From positions 1,550,001-1,614,000 of the forward strand of contig OY754475.1 in the NCBI GenBank assembly GCA_963575645.1: a stretch of 64,000 nt of DNA. The letters run 5' to 3'. The stretch is from Xanthostigma xanthostigma (lineage: Eukaryota; Arthropoda; Insecta; Raphidioptera; Raphidiidae). The notes under the pieces are model-generated. The model was not told where the DNA came from. It searched no databases and saw only the letters and a program-made list of their open reading frames with translations. This document shows positions 11,519-25,393 of the stretch, in pieces. The translations under genes and the position numbers were made by a program. Within the stretch, counting starts at the first letter, position 1. Each line of letters begins with the position of its first letter.

Positions 11519-14500
11519 ATGGACGTAAGTGATGGACACGAGCAGCCTCACCAGGAGCTCGTCAAGTGCGTGGTGGTCGGCGACACAGCCGTCGGAAAAA
11601 CGCGGCTCATCTGCGCACGCGCCTGCAACAAACAGGTCTCGCTCGACCAGCTGCTCACGACCCACGTGCCGACAGTCTGGGCGATCGATCAGTACAGGAT
11701 CTACAAAGATGTGAGTTCACAAATAGGGGCTCCTCTCTTTTGAAAAATATGACCCGAATTTAAATGCCAAGTCAGATTTTTGACGACAATACGCGCCACG
11801 AATCTAAAAGGCTCGGAAATTAGACGCGAATGCGGGCTTGCGCTTGTACAGTCTGTTGAAAAACTACAAACTCGCAACTCAACAAAACTGAAGTAACAAT
11901 AACAACTTGACAATAGCGTACTCGACTGTACTTTAAAGCAGGAAAGCGACAAGTGACAAAGGCAACGAGCGATCACGGCCAATCACCAACGTGAAGGTAG
12001 CTGGGAGTATCGACAGATCTAAAATGTGCCTTTGCGTCGCTGTTTGTGACAAACTTTAGAACCTCTTAGATCTGTGGCGCGTATTATAACCCAGTGCAGG
12101 TATGAGTCGTTCCTTTTTCGAAACACTGAAGCGATTTTCGAAAGGTAAAAACTCTTCAAAACGAAATACAGTCTAAAAAGTACGAAATAAATTGCTCAAT
12201 TCCGTGTACTGTTTAATTAGAAGTAATTCCACTTTTGATCGACACAATTATCATTGAATTTTATGAGGATACATCTTCTTGTAATTGGAAATTGTGGGAA
12301 ATAAATTCAACAAATATGCCATTTCCTGTACAACTCTCAAAGACACGGAAATTGATAATTTAGTCGCGTCAATGAATACGTGAAACAGACAAGTTCTCAA
12401 AAAAAGCTTCGATTTTGTTGATTTTTTTAATTTGGTGTTTTTATATTATTGAAAATCAGAAAACTTCTGAAATGGGGACGGAATTATTTATATTGTTTAT
12501 ACAATATTTATGCTAATTATATAAAAATACATTTTTCATACGATATTCATTTAAAACCTGTACAAAAAGTAGATATTTATGTTATTTTTTCACATTGCTA
12601 TCATAAATAGTATTAAAATATATGCCAAAAAATGTCATAAACAATTAATTGATAAGTTTTTTTTAAGGTAATAATGACCTAAAATTAATATATGTAACTA
12701 AATTAAAAAAAATATTTATTGACTGGACAATCGCGAACATAAAATTATCACCGTGGACATAAGTCTCCACGGTGTAATTGAAATTAAATTTATTATTACT
12801 TCTTTTTAAACCATTCAAACTTAAAACTTAATAAATCAGCGACGTGATATTATCTCTGGCTGACGCAATAACATTTTTATGGATTCCTACAACTTGGCAT
12901 CGTCAAACTGTTTACAACAATATTTTTCTAATCAGCGGTACAGAGTTTAAGAAAATGCTCTCTAGCGCCCAATCTAAGTGACGATTTTTTATAAGAGATG
13001 GATTCAAGCACTCAATATTCCTCATTCAATCGAAATCGTACACGACTCCTCAGCTAAATTCTGATATGTATCGACTAAAAAATTTGATGAAAACAGGTTC
13101 TAGCGTTTAGCGACTACCCACTTCTCAAAAACCACCCATCAAATTGAAATTATACCATGATAGCCTAAGTCTAAGCTGAATCGATCATGATTGAAATTTG
13201 TTCGTAGGTGCTCGAGCGATCATGGGAGGTCGTCGACGGTGTCAACGTGTCGTTACGTCTCTGGGACACGTTCGGCGATCACGAAAAAGACCGACGTTTC
13301 GCGTACGGCCGATCGGACGTCGTCCTCTTATGTTTCTCCATCACAAATCCGGTATCGTTGCGCAACTGTAAGCTGATGTGGTATCCCGAGATACGAAGGT
13401 TTTGTCCGCAGACTCCGGTTTTGCTAGTCGGCTGCAAGAATGATCTGCGTTACATGTACAGGGACGAAACGTACCTCAGTTATTTCAGGGACAGAAGCCC
13501 GTTCGTCAGGTAACACCGCTTTTTTTAAATAGTTGAGACGACGGATCAAGACGAAGACTTCGCGTCGCGTATCAAAATAAAATATTTTGACCCTTATGCC
13601 ACGCGAAGATTTCGTCTTGAACCATCATCTTATCGAAGCTCTGCGAAGAAACTGTTGTCAAGTTTATTATAACTTACTAGCGGCCCGGTTCCGCTTCGTC
13701 CGAATTTGTATACTGCCGCCGTTATTTCGCAGACTTACTTTGCAAAATTGGTCACGACAAAAAGCGATAATATATAGCCTATGTCCATCCTGAAGTACCA
13801 TTCTAAATATTAATGAAAGCAAACCAAACTTACGAACTACCTCTTTATAATTTTAGTGTAGATTGATAATAAAATAATACCCGTCTTGAATCTTCTGAAA
13901 TCGTTCTGTTATTCATAAAACTATGCGGAAACCATCGGTACTGTTGCGAGGCTACGCGTCTGTTCTTTCAAAAGGGTCTGTTTGATGTACTTGTCCGAGA
14001 ACAGTCGATGTAAAAATGGACCCCGTTTAGTTATAGCCCATTTATTACACCCAGAGTCGCAGAACAAAGCTGTATTGTGTGTGTGTGTGTAGGACCGATT
14101 TAGTCGCCTCTTACGACAAGCAGGTCGTACTGCGATCCAATTCTAGGACCCGGTATCGCTGGGTCCAAAATGCGATGCGAATATTTTTCGAAAAAAAGTT
14201 ACCGTTTTAGAACCAGAGAAAAAAAAATGAGAAACCCGACTGCACAAAAATAAAATTGATGACTGAAAAGACAAAAATTCTGAATGTATTTGTTTTTTTG
14301 TAGAGCAACACGCAAAAGTGATCTTGTAATGCCGGACGAGGCTCGCAGTGTCGCTCGAGAACTGGGTCTCTACTATTACGAAACGTCGGTTTTCACTTAC
14401 TACGGTGTAAATGAAGTGTTTGAAAATGCGATTCGAGCTGCCCTAATTGCCAGGCGCCAACAGCGCTTCTGGCAAACGAACCTAAAACGTGTTCAAAGAC

Positions 14501-17500
14501 CTTTACTTCAGGTTAGTTACAAACCTGAGTAAAAATCACGCTTAAATCAAAAAAACAGTTTACTTAACGTCGAAAATGTTGTCGATTTTGTAGGCGCCAT
14601 TTCTGCCACCAAAACCGATGCCTCCCGAGGTAATAGTAGCGCCGAGTATGTACCAGGAAAATATGACCAGCTTATGGTTGAATCAAATGCACACGGATCT
14701 GGTGCTGGTAGCTGGACCTGTCGGTTTTCCTGTACATAGGTTCATTTTAGCGGCTAGTTCCAACGCGTTCCATCGCCTCCTAACTATGGAACTGATTCCA
14801 GAAATCAGAGCGCGAAGCAGTAGTGAATCCAGTCTAGTAAGTAACCCCAAAACAGTTATATAATTGTGTTTACACGAATTACATACTGATTATTTTGATA
14901 CACAGGTAAGCAATTTCGGTGAGGCCACTGTCGGTGCCTTCAACGACGACACAGAACTCCTCATTCGTAGTGATCAGAACAATTCATCAAAGTAAGTTCT
15001 TTATTTAAACACAATATTTGTACCGACGGTGTAGCCTGCTTACATTAGCAGATAAAAAAATCTCCTCTTATGCTAAGTCTAAATTTCTCGAAATTATTTA
15101 CAGAATCTGGGAGCAGCTGAAACGCAGGTCGTGCTGCCAGGTTCCATCCCCAATGTCGTCAGATTCATTAAAAGTAGCCGCCATGTCGACTACGGTTTCA
15201 ACAGGTGTTAATCACAGAGAGCTTAATCATCCCGCATTTCAGTCAATTCAGGTTTGTTGTTTTAAAACTTAATAAAAAAAATCGCTGCACTTTTCACTAA
15301 CATTTCTAGAACGACCGACATTTTACTTGACTTGACTTAAATAGTGTAATCTTGAGTCAGGCAACTCAACACGATTTTAAAGAAGAGTCGACGATGAGTT
15401 GAAAAGATGACATCTTTTTTTCAGGTGTCACACTGCGATGGACTACAGTCAGCCAACACTCAGACCGTGGTGACGCTTACCAAATTCATTACACCCCAAG
15501 CCATGCATCAATGTCTGAAATTCGTCTACACAGGAACTATTGATACCAGAATATATGACATGCAGGTACCGCCATTATAATCATCATTTTGTTATTCTAG
15601 AATCTAGTGTCTTCAATTCTATCGTCAACTTTTATACTTTTACCAGTTCAAAAATTAGAATTTATCAAGACTTTGTCAAAGCAAACACAAAGTCGAATCG
15701 TTGAATAGAAGCCAGAAGACTTGCATTTTTTAATTTGACATTTGTAGGCCCTAACGCTTTTGGAGGAGGCTTGAGTCCATTTAGCCCTCCGCTACTGTTA
15801 ACAAAGACATCTTACAGCTATTCTAAAATCACGATAAAACAAATTGTTTATCGTTGAGTGAATTATTAAGATTATTCTTTTGGCACGTTTAGCAAGAAAT
15901 GCGGCAAGCGGCCGAGTTTCTCGAGTTGCCGCAAATAACTGTGTTGCTGTCGAACATTCAGAAGAATCCTCAGCTGTTAAACAATAACGGTGCCGAAACC
16001 ATCCATCAACAGTTCAGCGCGGGGATGCGTCAGCGTCTCAACGAATTGTGTCTTGAGCAAGGTCTCTTCGCCGACGTGATCTTCGAGTTGGACGACGGCG
16101 CCTATCCGGCTCACAAACCTATGCTCGTCGCACGCTGTGATATGATGAAGGCAATGTTCAGAGGCGATTTTAGAGAGAGTCAAGCGAGAGTGGTTAGTAA
16201 AAATATTTGTACAATCAAGTTGCGTCTAAAAGCCATTCATGTTTTATAGAATCAAAGCAAACTCTTACGTTCAATTTTTGAATTTTCTGATTTGACGTGT
16301 CATATAATTAGTTGAGAATATTTGGTCTTTCCGATTATCCGAACTATTTTTGTTATGATATCCAGGTGGTATTTCCTGGCGTGAAAGAATACACGTTCCA
16401 CAAACTGCTGTGCTACTTATACACCGACGAGGTACCAGAGATTGCTGCCGCAAAATGTTTCAATCTTTTGGAGCTCGCAAACCGACTTTGCTTACCGCGT
16501 CTCGTCAACTTGGTCGAGTGTCGAGTAATTGAAGACCTCTCTCGACTTGCTCAAAGTGACACCAATGAAGCGATCGAACACTGTCTTCGTCTACTTGAAC
16601 CAGTCAAGGTATTATTAATCAATTAAATATTAGTTTTGACAAGCAATTAATTGTTTAGTTGTTCTCCCGACAACAACTTTCCAATATCAAATTTTCAGAG
16701 AAGTCTCGTAGACAGTAGTAAATACAAACATTGATATGTTATCTTCTGTCTACAGATTAGTAGAAATGCGATCTTTAATCGAAATAATTGTATGGAGTGC
16801 AGCAATGGATCTATTGCTGAACTCCATCCAATTACAAACATTGATGTTATTAATTCCAGTTGCACAACGCACACCAGTTAGCTGACTGGTGCATGAACCA
16901 TCTTTGCATCAACTACAATAAACTGTGTAAGATGTCCCCTCGAAGCGTCCGTCTGTTGCATCCAGAAAATCAAGAATATCTTAACGAGCATCGTTGGCCT
17001 CCAGTCTGGTAAGTAATCAATTCTACGCATTGATTATGTTGTTTTTAATAAGTTTAAATTGCTGGGTTTTCCAGATTTATCGGTATTCAATAACAAATAA
17101 TATTACTTCAACAGGTATTTGAAAGATTACGATTACTACCAGCGGTGTTTAGCGCAACGCGATAAAGAAAGCAAGCCAGCACTTCGTAATGGAAGGAACC
17201 ATGGTACCGTTACGGGCGGTGGTTGCTTGTGCTTCTGCGGCAGCAAGTCGCGTCGTAATGGCGGGGCTGCTGGTGGATCAGGTATTACTTTTGAAAATAT
17301 TTTCAAGTGCAGTATTTTATCGAAAGCTTTGTAGTCAGTTTTTGTACAAGTGCAGATTTATTATTTGTTTCTTTTGGGTGCCACACATACATAAAAATGG
17401 CACTTTGGTAATTCAGTATTTAAAACTCCTTTAAGTTGCTTTCAAATCGTTTGTTCCGCTAATCCAATCATAGAGAAAAAAAGGCAGGCGGAAAAAAACT

Positions 17501-17672
17501 GATATTAAAGTTTTCCGTTAGCAACCGTTAGACGTTGCATTTCAGAATTATTATGATTTTGTCAGGTGCGGGGGGCGAATTGAGTGTTTCGAGTCCGGAC
17601 GTGTCCTCAAGTATTTACAACGAGATGGCAGCAATAGCCACCGCCCAAAGCCAGGACGATAATCGGCTCTGA
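11519..17672 (+). CDS. RhoBTB: RhoBTB, Rho-related GTPase with two BTB domains
   Basis: Twelve coding exons join into 761 residues plus stop: 11519-11710, 13208-13509, 14304-14511, 14594-14836, 14906-14991, 15104-15251, 15425-15565, 15893-16192, 16366-16608, 16860-17008, 17115-17281 and 17566-17672. All have GT-AG borders and reading phase is kept throughout. Residues 1-220 are a Rho-type GTPase with P-loop GDTAVGKT (21-28), WDTFGDH in place of WDTAGQ (83-89), CKND (140-143) and ETS (191-193). BTB1 runs from about 265 to 440, interrupted by a low-complexity insert. BTB2 starts about 495-501 with [15 protein letters not shown]. The conserved C-terminal part contains [20 protein letters not shown]. 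There is no CAAX prenylation box, as expected for this family. RhoBTB proteins bind cullin-3 through BTB and act as atypical, poorly hydrolysing GTPases; that function is taken from the family. The first ATG follows a splice acceptor at 11493, so a 5' UTR intron is likely. Confidence 0.93.
11792..12081. mobile_element. MITE in RhoBTB intron 1 (family M, copy 1)
   Basis: The ends are CGCGCCACGAATCTAAAAGG and its degraded complement ending GTGGCGCG, with TA on both sides. The body matches 18859-19162 at high identity, for example GCGTACTCGACTGTACTTTA. It carries no transposase. Similar minus-strand ORFs in both copies are shadows of the repeat. Confidence 0.7.
13549..13612. repeat. Short inverted repeat in RhoBTB intron 2
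   Basis: TCAAGACGAAGACTTCGCGT and ACGCGAAGATTTCGTCTTGA form an imperfect 20-bp stem with a loop of about 24 nt. It may be a small MITE remnant. Confidence 0.5.
13677..13862 (-). mobile_element. Helitron family B copy in RhoBTB intron 2
   Basis: On the minus strand the end reads GAAGCGGAACCGGGCCGCTAG before T. The opposite end is CCTCTTTATAATTTTAGTGTAGA, so the element runs from TC to CTAG. At 186 bp it is an internally shortened copy. Confidence 0.75.
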
Positions 17673-18482
17673 CGGCACGAAATATAATATCGCACGATGT
17701 TCTTGTGAGTGGAAATGGAGACGACCAGCTGTGCTTTTGTGTCATGCGATTCGTGTGGGTCGAGGTACAGTTCAATAACTAATTTCTAAACGGATCTTTC
17801 GACCCTTCTTTGTTTCCCGTTAGCAAAGTCTATTCGGCGTTTGTTAACAATTATGAAATATGTCCTCTCAATTGAAAAAATCAAAGCAGCATAAGTAATA
17901 TGTCTCCATTATTGTCTATCTGCCAGCTTTTTCGATTGTTCGACTTCATTAGGTCTGCCTCATTAATCTCTTCCTCTGAGGATACCAATCCAAATCCAGT
18001 ATTTCCACACTGTTTTCGTTCTTTTGTCAGTGTGTGTCACGCTTTTCTTTTTTTAAATACCAAGACACAATTAAGGAATCCTTTCGAAATTGTCGACCAC
18101 GACGGGGAACAACGAAACACGTCACAGATCTCAAAAGCATCTGAACGAGACGGTTAACATTCCCGCGCGCGGAAGCAAGTTTCGGAAATAAGTCTTCGTA
18201 AAAAAATTATGTTTTTTTTTTTGTTACAGTTCTCATCAGCGTAGCCGTGGCACACTAAAGCATGTTCGTACGCGTTCAAATAGTTGTTGAACGTGAAAGT
18301 GCAGTGTCGACCGATGCCTCCAATGTTCCTCCACGTCGTCCCCTTCCCCTGCGCGCGCATGTCTTTTATGCATTATAGACGTGCATATATTACTACATTA
18401 TCTGCGTCACACTTCACTATCAATTATACACCAACACTTCACACCCCCCCCCCACGAAGTCCCGCCCACACCCTATTATAAT

Positions 18483-18599
18483 AATAAATTAAATTACATT
18501 ATAAATACATTGTTGTCTAGGTTGATTGCTTATCGTCGCTGTACAATGCCAAGAATTACGTAAAATAAGTCGTTCTTGTCGATACAACATATTAATAAA
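18483..18599 (+). terminator. Candidate polyadenylation signals for RhoBTB
   Basis: AATAAA occurs at 18483-18488 and 18594-18599; the second is followed by a G/T-rich stretch. Either could end a 3' UTR of about 0.8-0.9 kb. This is inferred from motifs only. Confidence 0.3.
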
Positions 18600-18858
18600 C
18601 TTCTTGGTTTCCGTGCTTGTTTCGTAAATTATTTAGTGACTTATTTTACGCTTGATGCGGGCGCCATATTTTTGACGAACTAAAGAACCTTCTGAAAAAT
18701 TCATCGACCCCAAAAACTAATTAAAAGCTGCCTTCGGAGTTCGAGAAATATTCCTTCTATCCTTTCTCATCCGTAATTTTGTTATCATATTTTTAATTTT
18801 TATTTACAATACACCGAATTCAATAATGTAATATCCAACTTTGACTTCTTTTATAACA

Positions 18859-19162
18859 CGCGCCACGAATCTAAAAGGCTCGGAAGTTAGATGCAAATGC
18901 AGGCTGGCGCTTGTACAGTCGGTTGAAAAACTACAAACTCGCAACTCAACAAAACTAACAACTTGACAATAGCGTACTCGACTGTACTTTAAAGCAGGAA
19001 AGCGACAAGTGACAAAGGCAACGAGCCGATCACGGCCAATCACCGACGAGCGCGCGTTCCGTGCAGGTAGCTGGGAGGTGGTTTGAGACTCGACGGCTCT
19101 TGAATGTGCCTTTGCGACGCTGTTTGTGACTAGCTTCCGAACCTTTTAGAAACCGTGGCGCG
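18859..19162. mobile_element. MITE downstream of RhoBTB (family M, copy 2)
   Basis: It has the same terminal sequence as 11792-12081 (CGCGCCACGAATCTAAAAGG; CCTTTTAGAAACCGTGGCGCG) and the same orientation. The right end abuts TA; the left flank no longer shows TA. An insert around GACGAGCGCGCGTTCCGTGC is not in copy 1. Confidence 0.7.
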
Positions 19163-21005
19163 TACATTCTCGGCACTACAGTTAAACGACGATAAGGCAC
19201 CATAAAGTCGATTGAACATTTCAAAAATGATTGTGCGTCGATTCAGTTTTATAGTGGTTCAACAAAAATTTCACGATTCAATAATACATCTTAAAATATA
19301 TTAATAACCTAATTGTATCATACATTATTAAAAAAAAACTTAGTGTGATTGTTTGCTGTCAGATTTTGCGCGCGCTAGTGACTATTGTGTGTGCATATAA
19401 AAATAATTGTATTGTTGCGAAAACTTTAGTTAGAATTTGAAACTCAAAATGAATCATCGTTTATACAAAGCAGTTTTTGAACCAACAGCGCGTTATTTGA
19501 TGGGTGCCGTTTTATCATTCGATAACCGTCCAATCTGTGCAAAAAAAAATAACTAACGGCGTCAACGATTTTTGGGACGTGCGCTCATTCTTGATGACTC
19601 AACTAAAATCCGCTTAAAAAAAATACCAGTTCACTAACTGCTATTGGAAAAAGAAGATAAGTAATTATATTCTAGATTTGGATCATAGAACCAAGGAGTA
19701 TATATAGATGTAACAAAACGGTAAGTTTGCAGTATTGAGTTGCACAATGATCAATTGATTTGTAATTGTTGATTGATCAGTTAGTTAACTATTTTGATGA
19801 TGCAATCCATTTTGAACCAATGCAATCGGACATGATTGGCATTATTTAGAGATTCTTTAACGGTAAGGCTTTGTACAAAAGCTATTTTAGAAAGGTTGTC
19901 AATTAGCTAAGTGAACAATTTTAAATCTAATCAATAAAAAAATCATTGACTTTCATTCATTGCCTGAGAGAATGGACTGACTATTTCAGCGCTGAAAATG
20001 CCCACTATTGCACGAACGAAATAAATTTGTCTCTTTCCAAGTTTGCCGCTAGTTTTTCACTCAGGACAAGGAGAAGAAAATCCTTTAACGTATTCCTCCC
20101 AAAAATCACTTAATATTTATGCGTAGTTCGAAGTTCGTAGAGTTATAAAATTTTGCAGGTCTATAAAATTACAGACCCTAGTCCGGATCTTGATTAGAAG
20201 AGTGCAACGTCTCTGCGCGGTCTATTCTCGCAGGCAATTCTTTCATTGATAGATAATATTAATTATGGTAATCTTTTCACTTCTTCGTGATGATTACAAA
20301 ATTCTCCCTCTCTCTTCTTAAAGTATTGTGTCAGCACACGAGCCGTTTAAAAATAAAACATTTTTAAAAGATCAAGCACTGGTTATAAGTTTTATGTAAT
20401 ACATTCCCAAAAAAAAAAACAACTATATATAGTATAACATTGGCGGTGTTTTCAATCCTTCTGCCGATAATCTGCAAAATCAAAAGAGACAACCGATGCA
20501 CATTCCCACTACAAAACGCGTCGAACAGAATTGAATCGCCTTTAAAATTTGTCGGTGAAAAAATTTCGATTTTCGCGTTTTCTTCGTATAGCATCGGTGT
20601 TTCTTTACATTAATCAGTGGATTATTATTAACGGATTAAGTGATCAATTTTAAAATATAATATTTTACATTGAATAATCATCTCATATTTGTATTTATCA
20701 ATAGTTCCATTCGTTATTATAACTGGATAACGAATGTTTGCTTTAGATAGCCCATAATAAGTTAAGAATTAAAATTATGTTAGCCAATAAGACCTATGGA
20801 TTTTATTCTGTATTTATTTGTTTTACTAAAGACATCCACTGCTTGTAACAAATGGGCGCTGCATCAGTGAAACTCTCTCACTCAATCATCGGTATACTGT
20901 CGCGCCCTCTCTCATCGCTTTCTGTCGTCACTATAGACTGTTAAATTCATAACCCTTCCTTTTTCGCATTTTGGTAAAAACAAGTCCAAATTTTGGGTAA
21001 GCGCC
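19163..21005. other. AT-rich intergenic stretch, no gene seen
   Basis: Only short ORFs without recognisable motifs are present. No structured repeat stands out. Confidence 0.5.
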
Positions 21006-21019
21006 TACTTCGATCATTT

Positions 21020-21200
21020 ACTGTAAAAGTAATTGTTTAAACTTGGTAAAAATCATTGTTTCAATCTGGCAAAAGCCATTGTTTCAAACGGGTAAAAATC
21101 ATTGTTTCAACCTGGCAAAAGCCATTGCTTCAAACGGGTAAAAGTCATTGTTGCAACCTGGCAAAAGCCATTGTTTCAAATCGATAAAATTTCATTGTTT
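21020..21200. repeat. Minisatellite, 22-bp unit
   Basis: About eight units alternate between two types, CTGGCAAAAGCCATTGTTTC and GGGTAAAAATCATTGTTTCA, giving a 44-bp higher-order period. Units at both edges are diverged, in keeping with growth from the middle. Confidence 0.85.
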
Positions 21201-21204
21201 TTTC

Positions 21205-24200
21205 GAAATTTAATCATCGCGTATAGTACAAAAAATTTTCAATCAAGCACTGTATGTCACCATACCTACAGTAATACAAATATATGCAGAATAAAAGTCA
21301 ATAAGACTGAATTAGCGTTATTCTGTATCACTCGCTGTTACCAGTTGGAGCTATACGATTCGTTCTTGTATTTTTGATTCGTGCGTTTCCGGCCTGGACA
21401 GTAAGCGGTTACAGCAGGGTCTGGAGACTTTTGATGCAATCGGTTCTGCTACTCGGAAGTACTTGTTAACTGCAAAATTAACGTACCTCTATATCAAAAA
21501 GAGAATTTTTGAGACTTTTATCTTCTCAAAGTTCCTGATAGTTACCAAGATATTTAAATCATCCTCCTTTAAATTTTTATAATAATTTGGATATTTCAAA
21601 CTTTAACACAGTTGCCAGTAATTTTAAAATACTCTTTAAAATTAAGAATAATTCGGTTCATTTATGCTCGGTTTGTGATACCAGAAAATCAACGTCTTTG
21701 AAATATGGACTTCTAAGGAAAATAAACCGGATTAGTATAAAGTAAGGTTTATGAATCCGGGGGAGGGGAAGCAACTTCCTTCTTGCGTAGGCCTAGGGTA
21801 ATGATTAATTATTCCGTTAACTTTACAATATTGATATTTCGAAATACAATTTCGAAAAAAATCTACTGCCGTGTATACAATCTCGCAATCTGAAATGACT
21901 GTTTTTGAGCAGAAACTAATTTTCAAATTACAGTTTTGACTTCATTTTGAGCTGAAAGCGATGTATCAAAAGCCCCATTCCGGCCACAGCGTATTAAGAC
22001 GTGACATTATTGTTTTGCACTTTTATAATACGTTAATAGTGTATGCAGAATATTTAATCTAATAAAAGCGGTGCTTCTTAACGGAGCGTTAAAGTTGCTG
22101 GAAAAATCTTTAAAAAAAAGTGGCGCCATTTTGAATACTTTTTTAATGTTGAACCAGACGAGATTTCTCAGTTGAAAGAATTTCAGTTTCCTTAGAACTC
22201 TCGTCGGCAACCATTCTGAAATTATTGTAAAGATCAAAATGGCGACAGTATGTTAATACCGTTTTTTTTTTTTTTTCAATAAAATAGATCTCATATTATT
22301 GATGATTTCGTGAAGGTTTTTTTGAACAGTTTAAGAAGCACTGTATTCCGTGAACATAATTATAATAATATTAGTGTTTTTCAAATTTTAGTCATTTAAA
22401 TTAGACCTGCTGGCGTTTTTAAAAAAATACATGCACAATAACATTTGATCTAAAATCAAATTTAATCAAATGCACCAGGAACCATGTAAAAAATAATATC
22501 AAAGGGTACTTACAAAGGTTTCTCTATTATGTAGAACGAAAATAAACGTCAATTTGAACAAAACTCTTAAATCTGAAAAAACATTGAACGATTTATTAAT
22601 AATTTATTCACCGCGTCATTTAAATTTTATATGATGTCAATATAATCAGTTTAATAACTATTTCTACAAATAGGTAACTTTTAACATTATTATAGATTTA
22701 TTTAATTATTGGGCTTCAAAGAATCGTTCAATGTCTCTCAGATTTTCCAGTTTTTTTTTTTATATTTTCGTCGCGTATAACAAAAACTTCATGTGAGTGC
22801 CCTATCTTAATTTCAAACTTCTCGACTGTCATTTTGATGTTTCATTATTGAAAGATTTTTTTTGTGAACTATTAACATTTAAAATTACAAACTTGTATAA
22901 TACAATGGCTGGATTATGAAAAAGGATCACAGTTATGTGTTGAATTTGTAACTCAAAAACCACGGAACCGATTTTAATCGGAATGGCACCAAAGGGTAAT
23001 GACCAGCAGCCAAACATAAAACACAATTAATCTGAGCTAAATAGGTAACGGTTATTAAATAATAGAAATATTTTCGTCACTATCGTAGGTCTGCCAATTC
23101 TCTAGACTGGATATACTTTCCATAATCCTGCTAATTAATTCAATGTCAACAACCAAAATTTCAACAATTATGAATGACACTAGAGCTGATTGCTCTTAAA
23201 GCTACCGCTTTTTCTTTTGCAAAGAAGACCTAACGCCAGCGGAACTGATTATCGTATTAAATATCTTATGATAAAATATAATTAATTGTATTCACACAAA
23301 ATAAGTAAAAACGATTTTTATATGATTCAAGTTTTACTGCCATCAAAAGAGCATCAGCTCAAAAAAATATTGTAAACAAATTAAAATAAAAAAAATGTAA
23401 TTTTTCTTACTGCATTTTCGGTTTTGTTTTTTTATTCCCGCAAACCTTCCCAAAATCATTTTAGGAGCTTTTTTCTATAACAATTGCTTCGCGCAATTTA
23501 CTGACTTTGTCAGACAAAAATCACCTTAAGATCTTTCCTGTGGCGGACTTGGTCCTAGGAGACAATTATTATTATTTTATCAACATATTTATTAACGTAA
23601 GTCTGTAACATGAATATTATTTAATTCAACACATTTATTAATTTAAGTTTTTTAACATGAACACTACTTCCTAGTTCATACGCTCCGCTGCCATCTTGCC
23701 TCTGTTTCTCTACATGACTACCAGGGTACACCAGTGGCGGCGTGGCTTTTTATGACACGGTGTTACAACTTTCCATTTTAGAGCCCCTTAAACAAATGTT
23801 TGATACCTACATCATCTGTGTTACCAGTCAGTTTTTAAACATTTCTTTACATCAAATAATAACTGTCGAATCCATTATATTATATAGACAATATTTTTCA
23901 TAAAAATTAATAAAATATAAGCGATAAGTTATTTACAGGTTTCGTTCTGCTAGGATCGGAATGCAAGTGTGGCGATTCCCCTTAATAGTATATACTGCAG
24001 TACCACAATTCTAGTTACATATCCGATTCATTAGACGCTGACACACATCCTTATATTTTACATATTGCCAGCAGTAATAGATTAACACATAATGCAATGT
24101 AAATGAAACTGTATAATATATAAAATTACCAAATAAAGAAATGATCATTGTCTACGCGATGATCTACATTCAATCACATTGCCGCCACACGAGTATTAAT

Positions 24201-25100
24201 ACGTGTTAAAAGTGAATTTCTCAACAATGCCGCAATGGGCGCCTCTCGCGCTAATTATTACGTCACGTCTGATCACGACACATGCGCAACAAGCGTCAAA
24301 AACACAAACCATTCGATTTACTGCAGTCCGTGGAACAAATCCGACGAACAGCGTATCTTTTTTTCACAGTTCTTTGAATCTTTTCGATTAACTACAAATT
24401 ATTTTTAATAAAATGTTTGCAGTAGACACGCATGTCGACCAAACATAAAATATTGATCTGTTGACTGAAGGGTTAAACGACCGTTTTTACAAACAGTGTT
24501 ACAAAACGCAAGGTGAGATTTTTTAACAAGATTTCATAAAAAATAATTCATAATTTCATGTCTTGTGGCATTTAGATACCTATATTCAATTTTTAATTGA
24601 CAACTGTTCACATATTTCTATGCTATTAAAAAATATTTCTGGTGGATTCGCTTTTATAAAGTTTGTATATTAACGATTTTTAAACAAGTAGATTTGAATT
24701 TTAAAAGTTTTAATGCTGTTTCGAAGGAAACTTATGAGTTTAAAAAAAAATTCGTTGCATCCGTGATTTTATAAATAAAATTTTACAGTGCTTTTTTTAT
24801 GAAGAAAATATGTGTGGTGACACATTCTAAGTTTACAGTAAAACCTGGTTTACTGACATTGTAAATGATCCAAAACTATATGCTCCCGTTTAGAATTATC
24901 AATTTAATAAATTTATAACATGAGACGGTTATATCGCGTGAGATCGATACTTTTTTGTTAGTAAACCAATGAACATAGCGTATTTTCCTATGTGTTAATT
25001 GTATTATCAAATAATGTGTTTATATGTAATAAATAATAATTTTCACGGAGAACGTTATTTAAAGGTTTATACGCAATGTGCGATGTGGAATATATTTTTG
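21205..25100. other. AT-rich intergenic stretch, no definite gene
   Basis: No ORF shows a recognisable domain. Around 24180-24350 base composition is less AT-rich and contains TTACGTCA (CRE-like). A donor-like AAGGTGAGA follows near 24510. Together with the acceptor at 26444 this could mark the promoter and first noncoding exon of the sugar transporter, but nothing links them firmly. Confidence 0.35.
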
Positions 25101-25119
25101 ATATTAATATTGGGTATGT

Positions 25120-25393
25120 GAATTTGACAATAAATAGAGTAACTGTGATCCATTGAAGTTAATGATAGAGTATTTGGAAAGAATTCCGTGGCATAAGGAT
25201 CGAAAATGAAGCAATACTGAATTTTTTTTAAACTTGCATTTTATTTCAAAACAGTTTTATAACTAAGAAAATATAATTACAGAAAACTCTGAAGATGATA
25301 CAAAACGTTAGTATTAAATGCAAGTTTAAAAAAATTTCAGTATTGCTTCATTTTCGATCCTTATGCCACGGAATTTTTTCCAAATACTCTATC
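25120..25393. mobile_element. Palindromic retroposon with 14-bp target duplication (element P2)
   Basis: AATATTGGGTATGT stands at 25106-25119 and again at 25394-25407. Inside is a 43-bp unpaired tail on the left, then a long inverted repeat of about 75 bp per arm (TGATAGAGTATTTGGAAAGA and its complement). A spacer holds CTCTGAAGATGATACAAAAC then GTT. The layout is the mirror of element P1: tail, arm, spacer, arm. The duplication length points to a retrotransposed insertion. Confidence 0.6.

Noticed and set aside
11701..11982. Minus-strand ORF similar to the one at 18804-19043
   Set aside because: The shared peptide is encoded by two copies of the same MITE, not by a gene family.
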